Of a stretch of DNA of 64,000 nt, positions 26,650 to 35,633 are shown piece after piece; position 1 is the first letter of the stretch, and every line of letters begins with the position of its first letter. The position numbers were made by a program, and so were the translations under genes. The DNA comes from Methylophilaceae bacterium (GTDB taxonomy: Bacteria; Pseudomonadota; Gammaproteobacteria; Burkholderiales; Methylophilaceae), in assembly GCA_016778465.1 (NCBI GenBank), contig JADHPM010000002.1, positions 1-64,000 of the forward strand, read 5' to 3'. The notes under the pieces were generated by a model. The model saw only the letters and a list, made by a program, of their open reading frames with translations, did no database searches and was not told where the DNA came from.

Positions 26650-28009
26650 ACAATCTTTTTCTATCATTGCCTATTTAGTTGCGGCTATTTTCTTTATTCT
26701 TGCCCTAAAAGGGCTTTCGTCTCCAACATCTGCAAGGCAAGGTAACCTCTTTGGCATGATAGGTATGACCATTGCGGTCATCACCACTTTAATCATTGGT
26801 GAGAATTTAATTGCTCTGTTGATTTTAATACCGATCGCACTTGGTGGCGCCATTGGTTTTGTTGCGGCTAAAAAAGTTCAAATGACCAAAATGCCAGAGT
26901 TAGTCGCTCTAATGCACTCGTTTGTTGGTTTGGCTGCCGTGCTCATTGCTCTGGCCGCCGTTTTAAATCCAATTGAAGTTCATACCACGGTGCAAAGAAT
27001 TGAACTATTTATTGGCGCATTCATTGGAGCGATTACGTTTACGGCCTCAGTGATCGCCTTTGGAAAGCTGTCAGGAAAATTTGGCGCCAAAGCGTTAGTC
27101 TTTAAGGGTCAACATCTACTGAATTTAATTCTAGCTATTTTAATGATTGGGTTCGGGGCGATTTATTTTCAAAATGAATCCATTTTGGCTTTCATCGTAA
27201 TGGTAATTTTTGCACTCATATTGGGCGTGTTGTTGATTGTCCCAATCGGTGGCGCTGATATGCCAGTGGTGGTATCGATGCTTAATAGTTATTCAGGATG
27301 GGCTGCCGCAGGAATCGGATTTACTCTGAATAACTCAGTTCTCATTATTGCAGGGGCATGCGTTGGATCATCGGGCGCAATCTTGTCTTATATTATGTGC
27401 AAGGCCATGAATCGTTCAATCGTTTCCGTCCTGCTCGGCGGGTTCGGTAGCGATGTAGCTGAAGACTTAGCAGACAAAGGCGAAAAAAATTACAAATCAG
27501 GGTCCGTCGACGATGTTGCTTTTTTAATGAGTAATGCGGACTCCGTTATTATTGTGCCAGGCTATGGTTTGGCTGTAGCAAGAGCCCAACATGCATTGCA
27601 AGAACTAACTGTAAAGTTGGTAGAGAAGGGTATAACTGTTAAATATGCAATTCATCCAGTAGCTGGTCGCATGCCGGGGCACATGAACGTCTTATTAGCA
27701 GAGGCTGATGTTCCCTACGAGCAAGTTGTTGAAATGGAAGACGTCAATAGTGAGTTCCCACAGACAGACGTTGTTTTGGTTATTGGCGCAAATGACGTCG
27801 TAAATCCTGCTGCAAAAACTCCAGGAAGCCCCATTTATGGAATGCCTATTTTGGAGGCACAAAAAGCTAAAATGATTATTGTGAACAAACGCTCAATGGC
27901 TCCCGGATACGCTGGTCTCGATAATGATTTATTCTACATGGATAAAACCATGATGCTTTTTGGTGACGCAAAAAACGTTGTGGAAGAGCTAGTAAAAACA
28001 ATAGAATAA
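26642..28009 (+). CDS. pntB: NAD(P) transhydrogenase beta subunit
   Basis: [18 protein letters not shown]-binding domain, TM region. Confidence 0.95.
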   Translation: MTEQSFSIIAYLVAAIFFILALKGLSSPTSARQGNLFGMIGMTIAVITTLIIGENLIALLILIPIALGGAIGFVAAKKVQMTKMPELVALMHSFVGLAAVLIALAAVLNPIEVHTTVQRIELFIGAFIGAITFTASVIAFGKLSGKFGAKALVFKGQHLLNLILAILMIGFGAIYFQNESILAFIVMVIFALILGVLLIVPIGGADMPVVVSMLNSYSGWAAAGIGFTLNNSVLIIAGACVGSSGAILSYIMCKAMNRSIVSVLLGGFGSDVAEDLADKGEKNYKSGSVDDVAFLMSNADSVIIVPGYGLAVARAQHALQELTVKLVEKGITVKYAIHPVAGRMPGHMNVLLAEADVPYEQVVEMEDVNSEFPQTDVVLVIGANDVVNPAAKTPGSPIYGMPILEAQKAKMIIVNKRSMAPGYAGLDNDLFYMDKTMMLFGDAKNVVEELVKTIE

Positions 28010-28137
28010 TATATCAACGATAATAATTTATTAAAAAACAATCTTAACTTTTTTGCTGCGCAACTAAAAAAATATTATCTATATTTAAGTAATAAAATAC
28101 TCTTACAATATTCTTTCATCACTCTATAATTAAATCT

Positions 28138-28398
28138 ATGAGTGAATTAGATGAATTCCTAAACTATCTTGAGATATCTTATGAAAAGCTAAATGCTTTT
28201 GTAATATTAAATTTAAGTGAATTTGTTTTGGGGATTCTAATAATTTCAATAGCGGTAGTAATAATTTCAATGGCATATGTGTTGGTTTTATCAAAAGCAA
28301 CATCAAAAAAAAGGTCTGCACCAAAACGAAAAAAAATGAAATACACGAACGAGTTTATACAAGGCGTGCAAGGCATCGATCTTGATTTAAAAAAGTAA
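28138..28398 (+). CDS. hypothetical single-TM protein
   Basis: 86-aa ORF with hydrophobic segment (FVLGILIISIAVVIISMAYVLVL) and basic C-terminal tail. Confidence 0.55.
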   Translation: MSELDEFLNYLEISYEKLNAFVILNLSEFVLGILIISIAVVIISMAYVLVLSKATSKKRSAPKRKKMKYTNEFIQGVQGIDLDLKK

Positions 28399-28528
28399 CA
28401 GCTCTAATTTATATTGTTTGTGTTAATACAAAACAATATGTTAGAAGCAGAAACAATGATAATAATGTATTTATAAAATAAGCCATAGGTGAATATTAAA
28501 GAAAAAATAAACATCATGTGTTACTGCG

Positions 28529-28548
28529 AATCATTATCATTTTCATTT
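28529..28548 (-). promoter_or_regulatory. Fur-box-like element upstream of ECF sigma gene
   Basis: minus strand AAATGAAAATGATAATGATT; hexamers GAAAAT-GATAAT-GATT resemble Fur GATAAT arrays. Confidence 0.55.
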
Positions 28549-28638
28549 AAGAAAGCCCATATATCGCTTGGGCTGAGCGGCAATAGTTGAACAGGAGGAA
28601 TAACTATTACGCTTATGTAGTCTGTAAAATATTGAAAA

Positions 28639-28652
28639 TGTCAGCCCTGACA
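28639..28652. promoter_or_regulatory. perfect inverted repeat upstream of sigma gene (possible operator)
   Basis: TGTCAG-CC-CTGACA. Confidence 0.4.
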
Positions 28653-28691
28653 AATTCATACCTTCATCGTCTACCTGATTAAGGAGGAATC

Positions 28692-29249
28692 ATGTGGCAA
28701 AAAGATTGTTTTGATCTCATAAAAAGTAATGCCCCAGAGGATAAAAACAAAGGCATAGAAATTTTGTATGAAAATAATAAAATAAAATTTGAGGGATTCT
28801 TATTTAACCGGGGCTTTAAAAAAGAGCAAATAGAAGAAATTTTGCAAGAAAGCTTTATTAAAATTTTTAAGAGTTTTAATACACTTAAAGACTTTAATAC
28901 GCTTGAATCTTGGTGTTGGAGAATTCTGCGAAATACAACAAATGATTATCTTAGCCCAATCATAAAGGGCAGAGAAGGAATAAAAAAATTGGAGAGCGAA
29001 ACAGAAGAAGCGGCCTTAGAAGATAACCAAAATGATTCACAAAGTGATTGCGTATCAAAGGGTTTACAAGAATTTAATTTAGCAGAGCCTGATCGTGGCT
29101 ACGCTTTACAGTTGCAATTAGATAATTACCCTATCACTGAAGTTGCTATACGAATCGGGAGAACACCAGCAGCAACAAAAGAGTATTTAAGTCAAATAAG
29201 AAAAAAAGTTGCACCATTTATTGAACATTGTTTAGAGAATGACGAATGA
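28692..29249 (+). CDS. ECF-type sigma-70 family RNA polymerase sigma factor
   Basis: region 2-like (EEILQESFIKIFKSFNTLKDFNTLESWCWRILRNTTNDY) and region 4-like HTH (ITEVAIRIGRTPAATKEYLSQIRKKV). Confidence 0.8.
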   Translation: MWQKDCFDLIKSNAPEDKNKGIEILYENNKIKFEGFLFNRGFKKEQIEEILQESFIKIFKSFNTLKDFNTLESWCWRILRNTTNDYLSPIIKGREGIKKLESETEEAALEDNQNDSQSDCVSKGLQEFNLAEPDRGYALQLQLDNYPITEVAIRIGRTPAATKEYLSQIRKKVAPFIEHCLENDE

Positions 29250-29941
29250 AAAAGATAGATTTGGATAACGCATGGCTTCAAGTAATACAAGGCAAGTCAG
29301 TAGAGTTGATTGGTAATAGAAAGCTAATTCTACAAGCTAAATTAGTTAGACAGGCGCTTATTCAACAAAGGCAAAGATTCGAGAGCCTTAAAATAGATGA
29401 CGATAAAGTTCTGGCAAATATTCATCAAGCATGTGGTACGACAAAAAATAAAAATCCAATAATCAGGCAAATTTCTAAATGGGTTGGCATATTAATTTTG
29501 GGCAGCGGGGTTGTTTATGCCACAAAGACAATTCTTCATTTTAATGAGTTTCAGGAAACCAAAATTAATACTGAGACAAAAAACGAAACAGTTTTAAAAA
29601 ATGATAGCAAGGGGTTTTGGGGTGAGTGGTTTGATTCCAAGGGATCGTTTACAGGTTTTTGGTCAAAGCTCCAGCTCAGGCATTATGACCAACCAATCAA
29701 TACGGCAAACAACAACTGCAGACCTGATAATTTAGTATTCGAGAATTGTTTAAAATTAGCTAAGGAAAACAATGCAAGCGCACAATTTAATATCGCACTC
29801 ATGTATGAAAAGGGAATTCAAACGACGCAAAACTATGATAAAGCGTATGAGTGGTATAAAAAATCTGCAGCCTTAGGTAATGTAGAGGCACAATTTAATA
29901 TGAATTTCTTGATCGAAAAAAATTTAGTTAACAAACCCTGA
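29246..29941 (+). CDS. membrane protein with cytoplasmic N-terminus, one TM and C-terminal Sel1 repeat; putative anti-sigma factor
   Basis: overlaps the sigma stop; TM near WVGILILGSGVVYATKTIL; Sel1 repeat ASAQFNIALMYEKGIQTTQNYDKAYEWYKKSAALGN. Confidence 0.7.
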   Translation: MKKIDLDNAWLQVIQGKSVELIGNRKLILQAKLVRQALIQQRQRFESLKIDDDKVLANIHQACGTTKNKNPIIRQISKWVGILILGSGVVYATKTILHFNEFQETKINTETKNETVLKNDSKGFWGEWFDSKGSFTGFWSKLQLRHYDQPINTANNNCRPDNLVFENCLKLAKENNASAQFNIALMYEKGIQTTQNYDKAYEWYKKSAALGNVEAQFNMNFLIEKNLVNKP

Positions 29942-29995
29942 CTATTAGAACCTATGGTCGTCTTAATGATTAAGTAAATCATTTATGAGGCGATT

Positions 29996-31240
29996 ATGAA
30001 AATTAAAAAAATTTCTTGTATTTTAACTTCTGTTTTTTTGATCTCTTCAAGTTACGCAAGTGAAGATTGTATCAAAAAAGATTTTTGGTCAACTTGGTAT
30101 AGCCAAGGAAGCTTTAAGGGATTTGGTTTGCCTCCAATAAAAGCTGAAATCCATAAAGCAGAGTATCAATTGGCCGAGGAATATTATCAGGGTAAAAGGG
30201 TATCTAAAAATTATACAAAAGCACGCGAGTTATTTTCTAGTGCGGCTGATGGAGGCCTCGATCAAGCAAACTTTCGCTTGGGGTTAATACATCACTACGG
30301 ACAGGGGACAACTAAAAATTTACCGAGAGCCTTTAATTATTATTTAGTCCTTGCAGAGCAAAATGATATTAGGGCTCAATTTAATATTGGATTAATGTAT
30401 CGCTATGGCTTGGGCACAGACAAAAATTTAACAGAGGCATTTAATTGGTTTTATAGGTCTGCTTCAGCTCAAGAAAAAGTTGATATAAATAATTGCTCTG
30501 TTGAGCAAACTCCTTCAGCAGAATCTCAATATAATATAGCGCAAATGTATCATTATGGCTTGGGCATTGATAAAGATATTAAAAAAGCATTTTCTTGGTA
30601 TGAAAAAGCTGCAAAAAATAATTTAAAAGAGGCGCAATTTAATTTAGCAAAACTCCTTTTAGAAGATAACATTATTGAATTAAATTTTGAAAGAGCCATT
30701 GAAAGCTACCAATTAGCAGCAGAACAAGGTCTAGCAGAAGCGCAATTTAATTTGGCTCAACTACTGCATTATGGCCCAAGTTATTTTCAAAATCATCGCA
30801 GAGCATATAAATGGTATCTAAAGGCGGCCGCACAAGATTCAAAAGAGGCAATTTTTAATTTAGCCTTAATGAATCAATATGGCAGAGGCACAACACAAAA
30901 CTATATTTCTGCAAAAAAATATTATCACCAAATTGAAGATCAAAATATACCTGAAACTTACATTAATTTAGGATTTATATACCACTATGGATTAGGAACC
31001 CCTGTTGATGATAGAAAAGCAGTAGGCTATTTTCAACAAGCGTCGCGTTATAATTTTGGCGAAGCTGATTTTCACCTTGGAATTATTTACCGGGACGGAA
31101 GAGGAGTTAGTAAGAATTTAATACTTGCTGAGTCCTTTTTTCAAAAAGCAAAAGAAAAAGGTATTTTCGAGGCAAATCAAATTATGAATACTTTGGCTAT
31201 GCGTGAGCCAAATGATGTCAAATTGTTTGAGTTGCCATAA
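29996..31240 (+). CDS. exported Sel1-repeat protein
   Basis: signal peptide (ISCILTSVFLISSSYAS) and about nine Sel1-like repeats. Confidence 0.88.
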   Translation: MKIKKISCILTSVFLISSSYASEDCIKKDFWSTWYSQGSFKGFGLPPIKAEIHKAEYQLAEEYYQGKRVSKNYTKARELFSSAADGGLDQANFRLGLIHHYGQGTTKNLPRAFNYYLVLAEQNDIRAQFNIGLMYRYGLGTDKNLTEAFNWFYRSASAQEKVDINNCSVEQTPSAESQYNIAQMYHYGLGIDKDIKKAFSWYEKAAKNNLKEAQFNLAKLLLEDNIIELNFERAIESYQLAAEQGLAEAQFNLAQLLHYGPSYFQNHRRAYKWYLKAAAQDSKEAIFNLALMNQYGRGTTQNYISAKKYYHQIEDQNIPETYINLGFIYHYGLGTPVDDRKAVGYFQQASRYNFGEADFHLGIIYRDGRGVSKNLILAESFFQKAKEKGIFEANQIMNTLAMREPNDVKLFELP

Positions 31241-31242
31241 GA

Positions 31243-31389
31243 GTGTTTCGTAGCTCACACTTTTTGAAAGTTATCTTACTTATTTTTGTTTTTTATATGT
31301 TGGCAGAAATTATAGAAACATCAATAGATAAAAGACTTATTAACATTTCTCGAGTATATGAACAAAATTTGGCGGTATCAGAATTATAA
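31243..31389 (+). CDS. possible small membrane protein (48 aa, GTG start)
   Basis: hand translation MFRSSHFLKVILLIFVFYMLAEIIETSIDKRLINISRVYEQNLAVSEL*; begins 2 nt after the Sel1 stop. Confidence 0.35.
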   Translation: MFRSSHFLKVILLIFVFYMLAEIIETSIDKRLINISRVYEQNLAVSEL

Positions 31390-31507
31390 TTTTTGTGATT
31401 GGTTGCTTTAAGTGCTTTACGAGCTAAGGGGATATATAGATCAAAAGAAGAAGAGACTTAGGGTTATTGGACAGTAAAATTGTTTAAGCAATAGATAGTG
31501 AGTTAAC

Positions 31508-32326
31508 TTATTTAAATCCACCCTTGCTTCTTTTTTTACCCCTTTCCGTGCCGTCAAAAAAATCTGGTTGTTTAATAAATTTTAAGTAGTCTTCAAACTC
31601 ACTCGAGTCGTCATTTTGATAACTATCATTAAAATCTTTGGACTCAATCTCATTAGACATAATCACATCATCACCCGGAAACCAATTTGCTGGAGTTGAT
31701 ACTTTATATTTAGCTGAAACTTGAAGGGCATCAATGATTCGTATTATTTCATTAAAGTTTCTTCCAATATTTTTTGGGTAGACTAAAATAGCCTGTATTT
31801 TTTTGTTGGGATCAATAATAAAAACAGATCTGATTGTTTCTTTTAAGGGCGTGCCAATTGAGCCACTGTTTGGAAGAGCGTTAGGGTGATACATGTCATA
31901 TAGATTTGACACCTTAAGGTCCTCGTCACCAATAATAGGATAATTTACATCTGTATTTTCGTCAAAGATGTCCATTGTAGTAAGGATACCTAGCTCTCGC
32001 TCAAGTTTGTTTTTATACTTATTAATATCAGGAATCCACTCAAGATGATCTTCAATAGAATCTGCACTGAGCGCGATAACCTTGACATTTTTTTTATAAA
32101 ATTGAGGCTGAAGTAAAGCAACGCTTGCCAACTCAGTTGTACAGACAGGAGTAAAGTCACCAGGATGTGAAAACAAGACCACCCAATGATTTTGTGCCCA
32201 TTGGTAAAAGTTTAATTTACCTAAAGTGGTTTTTGCGTCAAAGTCTGGGGCCTGATCACCAATTTGCAAAGCGAAGCAATTACTAAAAAGGAAAATAAAA
32301 ATTATTAACCAGCAATTTTTGATCAT
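31508..32326 (-). CDS. 1-Cys peroxiredoxin (Prx6/AhpC-TSA family) with signal peptide and acidic/basic C-terminal tail
   Basis: HPGDFTPVCTTELA; hydrophobic leader MIKNCWLIIFIFLFSNCFA. Confidence 0.88.
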   Translation of the reverse strand: MIKNCWLIIFIFLFSNCFALQIGDQAPDFDAKTTLGKLNFYQWAQNHWVVLFSHPGDFTPVCTTELASVALLQPQFYKKNVKVIALSADSIEDHLEWIPDINKYKNKLERELGILTTMDIFDENTDVNYPIIGDEDLKVSNLYDMYHPNALPNSGSIGTPLKETIRSVFIIDPNKKIQAILVYPKNIGRNFNEIIRIIDALQVSAKYKVSTPANWFPGDDVIMSNEIESKDFNDSYQNDDSSEFEDYLKFIKQPDFFDGTERGKKRSKGGFK

Positions 32327-32395
32327 TAAACTCTTTCGTATGAATAGTTCAGTGAGTATAACAATTTTTCAAAAATTCACCCTATCAAATAAAAT

Positions 32396-32977
32396 TTATG
32401 CAAGATCTTTGATTAATGATTGTTGAATTTCAGGGGGCACTATCACTTCAGTTTTAAAAAGCGGATGATCAATACCAAATACAATGGGTAAACCCACTTT
32501 CGCATCAGCACACATATTTTTTGTTAACTCAAATCTGAGGAAATGCACAGATGCAGTTTTTTCATCATTTTCTCGACTCAAGTCCTCATTTGCAATCGCA
32601 TAGATTTTTTCACTATCTTCAATTTTTACCCATATTGATTTTTCGATACCAATAAGTTTCTCAAGTGCCCTTTTTCTTTCCTCAACTTTTTCATATTCGA
32701 TCATAAAAGTTGCTTTCCAATTTGTTCCATCTGGAATGAGCGGGTTATATACGTCAAGCTCCTCTTGAATTCCTTCTGACTCAAAGATTTTTTCAATACG
32801 AAGCATTTCTTGTACTTGATATTGCATAGTTAATTTATCTTCAAAATAAATAGCTGCATGCGGATTAAGGGCTAGACGTCTATTTTTTTTATGCGCCATA
32901 ACTTTGTTTCTATATTCTTCACGAATTTCAGCGTACTTTTCTAAACTGTATAAATCTTTTTTTTCTAAATGTGCCAT
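32396..32977 (-). CDS. DUF3501 family protein
   Basis: characteristic sequence and position behind CCG Fe-S gene and rubrerythrin. Confidence 0.85.
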   Translation of the reverse strand: MAHLEKKDLYSLEKYAEIREEYRNKVMAHKKNRRLALNPHAAIYFEDKLTMQYQVQEMLRIEKIFESEGIQEELDVYNPLIPDGTNWKATFMIEYEKVEERKRALEKLIGIEKSIWVKIEDSEKIYAIANEDLSRENDEKTASVHFLRFELTKNMCADAKVGLPIVFGIDHPLFKTEVIVPPEIQQSLIKDLA

Positions 32978-34309
32978 TTATAATCCATAAGCTTTTCTTA
33001 ATAAGGTAATTGGGTGCTCAGGTTGTGTCCCATCATTTTTTATGTGACTAATGTGATACCCAGCCATCGCACAATCGCTTCCATAATGGTCTGATTCATT
33101 TTGATTTATTTTGTTCACTACAGGTTTCACAATTTTTACAGAAAAATCATGACATTCTTTCTTTACGGCATAGGTTCCATCATGACCTGAGCATCTTTCA
33201 ATAATTTGAACCTCAGTGTTTGGGATCATTGCTAGTGTATCTTTAGTTTTAGGGCCAATATTTTGGACTCTTTGGTGACAAGCCGCATGATAAGAAACCT
33301 TGCCCAGACCGTGTTTAAAGTCCTTCATAAATTTATTTTCTTTGTTTCTTAGCATTAGATATTCAAAAGGGTCATAAAAGGCGTTTTTAACTTTGATTAC
33401 ATCGGCTTCTTCGGGAAACATTAATGGTAATTCTTGTTTGAACATTAAAACACAAGAGGGAATGAGTGAGGTCAAATCCCAGCCATCATCGACTAATTTG
33501 GCTAAAACGGTGATATTAATATTTTTAGCCATCTCAACGGCATCTAAGTTTCCTAATTCAAGCTTTGGAATTGCACAACATGTTTCTTTTTCAGTTAGCT
33601 TTACTAAGATATTGTTGTGTTCATATACTTTAAAGAAATCTTCTCCAGGACCTGGTTCATTTCTGTTCATAAAACATGTCGCAAATAAGGCAACTTTGCC
33701 TTTCGTATTGCCAACAGGTTCTGGAACGATTTTCGTTTCGTGCTTCTTTAGCCTTTTTCTTAGTGTGCTGCTTTCAAATTTTGGTAACCATGCTTTTGAG
33801 TGTATGCCGGCAACGACCTCTAGAGCTTTTCTTGCAATGCCAACATTGTTTAACACGTTAACAGTTTGAGCTATAACCGGAATACCTGCAATTTTTCCAA
33901 CCGTATCGGTACTTGTTAAAACTTTATCACGAAGTTTGGCGTCACCTTTTTTATAATAAATGGCTTTTGCGCGTAACATTAAATGTGGAAAATCTACATT
34001 CCATTCATGAGGTGGAACGTATGGGCATTTGGTCATGTAGCAGAGATCACATAAGTAGCATTGGTCCACTACTTTTTTAAAGTCTGACTTGGCAACACCA
34101 TCAACTTCCATTGTTGGAGATTCGTCGACGAGATCAAATAAAGTAGGAAATGACTGACAGAGACTAACACAGCGTCGACATCCATGACAGATATCATAAA
34201 CGCGCTCTAACTCTTCATTTAAAGAATCTTCGTTATAAAATTCTGGATTTCTCCAGTCAATAGGATGCCGCGTGGGCGCTTGTAAACTTCCTTCTTTAGG
34301 CGATGTCAT
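32978..34309 (-). CDS. GlpC/HdrD-like (Fe-S) CCG-domain protein
   Basis: CHGCRRCVSLC and CYLCDLCYMTKCPY clusters plus C-terminal CCG-like domains. Confidence 0.9.
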   Translation of the reverse strand: MTSPKEGSLQAPTRHPIDWRNPEFYNEDSLNEELERVYDICHGCRRCVSLCQSFPTLFDLVDESPTMEVDGVAKSDFKKVVDQCYLCDLCYMTKCPYVPPHEWNVDFPHLMLRAKAIYYKKGDAKLRDKVLTSTDTVGKIAGIPVIAQTVNVLNNVGIARKALEVVAGIHSKAWLPKFESSTLRKRLKKHETKIVPEPVGNTKGKVALFATCFMNRNEPGPGEDFFKVYEHNNILVKLTEKETCCAIPKLELGNLDAVEMAKNINITVLAKLVDDGWDLTSLIPSCVLMFKQELPLMFPEEADVIKVKNAFYDPFEYLMLRNKENKFMKDFKHGLGKVSYHAACHQRVQNIGPKTKDTLAMIPNTEVQIIERCSGHDGTYAVKKECHDFSVKIVKPVVNKINQNESDHYGSDCAMAGYHISHIKNDGTQPEHPITLLRKAYGL

Positions 34310-34317
34310 AAAAATAG

Positions 34318-34337
34318 ACCGGGGTTAACACCCCGGT
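34318..34337 (-). terminator. hairpin between rubrerythrin and the Fe-S gene (attenuator or weak terminator)
   Basis: ACCGGGG-TTAACA-CCCCGGT; minus strand continues CTATTTTT directly into the downstream ATG. Confidence 0.6.
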
Positions 34338-34346
34338 TATTTGAAT

Positions 34347-34763
34347 TTATACCAGTTCGTTTAATGCTTTTTCATAACGGTTTGCATGCGAACGCTCGGC
34401 CTTAGCAAGCGTTTCAAACCAATCCGCTATTTCGTCAAAGCCCTCATCACGAGCAGTTTTTGCCATACCCGGATACATATCTGTATATTCATGAGTTTCG
34501 CCGGCTACAGCTGCTTTCAAATTATCTTCAGTCGCTCCAATTGGAAGGCCAGTTGCAGGATCTCCACACTCTTCAAGAAACTCAAGGTGTCCATGAGCAT
34601 GACCAGTTTCTCCCTCTGCTGTTGATCTAAACAACGCTGCTACGTCGTTGTAACCTTCAACATCAGCCTTAGCTGCAAAATAAAGATAACGACGATTTGC
34701 TTGTGATTCACCAGCAAATGCATCTTTCAAATTTTGTTCGGTTTTGCTTCCTTTCAAAGACAT
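34347..34763 (-). CDS. rubrerythrin family protein
   Basis: four-helix diiron motifs ([32 protein letters not shown]). Confidence 0.93.
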   Translation of the reverse strand: MSLKGSKTEQNLKDAFAGESQANRRYLYFAAKADVEGYNDVAALFRSTAEGETGHAHGHLEFLEECGDPATGLPIGATEDNLKAAVAGETHEYTDMYPGMAKTARDEGFDEIADWFETLAKAERSHANRYEKALNELV

Positions 34764-34868
34764 AATTGTATCCTTTATAAAATTTATAGAACTACCAGTT
34801 GATTTTATTAGCGAAGGCTTGCGAGAGCAATGGAATTAATAAAAATTAGTTAATTTTAATGATATTTA

Positions 34869-35633
34869 TTAGTTTGATTTTCTTGGCTTCCTTGGTCCAT
34901 TCTTGGCTAGCCGATCCCAAATAAAATTTGGTAAAAATTGCATTATTTTGCCAACAATTGCCATTTGCCAAGGAATAATGACGAACTTTTTTTTAAAATG
35001 TATGGCTTGAATCATTTTTTTGGCAGCGTTGTTAGTGTCCATAATAAATGGCATAGGATAAGGATTTGCTTGTGTCATTTCAGAATAAATGTAACCAGGC
35101 GCAATGTTTGTTACCGAAATATTAAATTCAGCCACTTCAATTCGTAGAGCTTCAAGATAATTGCTCACGGCAGCTTTTGAGCAGCTGTAGGCGCTTGCAC
35201 CAGGTAAGCCACGAATACCGGCTACGCTGGAAATTCCTACTAAAGAGCCTTTATTTTGGGATTTTAGTGAACCTACGAAGGGTTGGAATAAATTGACCAT
35301 TCCAAACAAATTAGTTTGGACAATTTTTTTGAAAGTTTCTAAGTCATCTCCATGCTCGGTAAGGGTGCCATAGCTAATTCCAGCATTTGCAATAATAATA
35401 TCTGGTATCCCAACGTTATGAATAAAATGTTTTGCCATTGCCTGACAAGCTTTCACATCATTGATATCGATGGAATAAATATGGCTTTCAACCGGTAAGC
35501 TTTTTTTTAGTTTTTCAAGTATGTCTCTTCTTCGCGCGATAAGCCCAACAGTAGCACCTTTTCTTGAATACTCCTCAGCAAGAGCTTTTCCAATACCAGA
35601 ACTTGCACCGCTAATAATGACTTTAAGACCCAA
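34869..35633 (-). CDS. SDR family oxidoreductase
   Basis: SGASSGIGKALA and YSCSKAA motifs. Confidence 0.92.
   Translation of the reverse strand: MGLKVIISGASSGIGKALAEEYSRKGATVGLIARRRDILEKLKKSLPVESHIYSIDINDVKACQAMAKHFIHNVGIPDIIIANAGISYGTLTEHGDDLETFKKIVQTNLFGMVNLFQPFVGSLKSQNKGSLVGISSVAGIRGLPGASAYSCSKAAVSNYLEALRIEVAEFNISVTNIAPGYIYSEMTQANPYPMPFIMDTNNAAKKMIQAIHFKKKFVIIPWQMAIVGKIMQFLPNFIWDRLAKNGPRKPRKSN

Noticed and set aside
28136-28376. Minus-strand ORFs 28136-28324 and 28179-28376 opposite the 86-aa plus ORF
   Set aside because: Low-complexity antisense frames; the plus frame has better architecture (TM plus basic tail)
30160-31140. Regular repeats at DNA level as possible CRISPR or tandem-repeat array
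   Set aside because: They are divergent protein-level Sel1 repeats; no identical DNA repeats or spacers; no CRISPR array seen in the window
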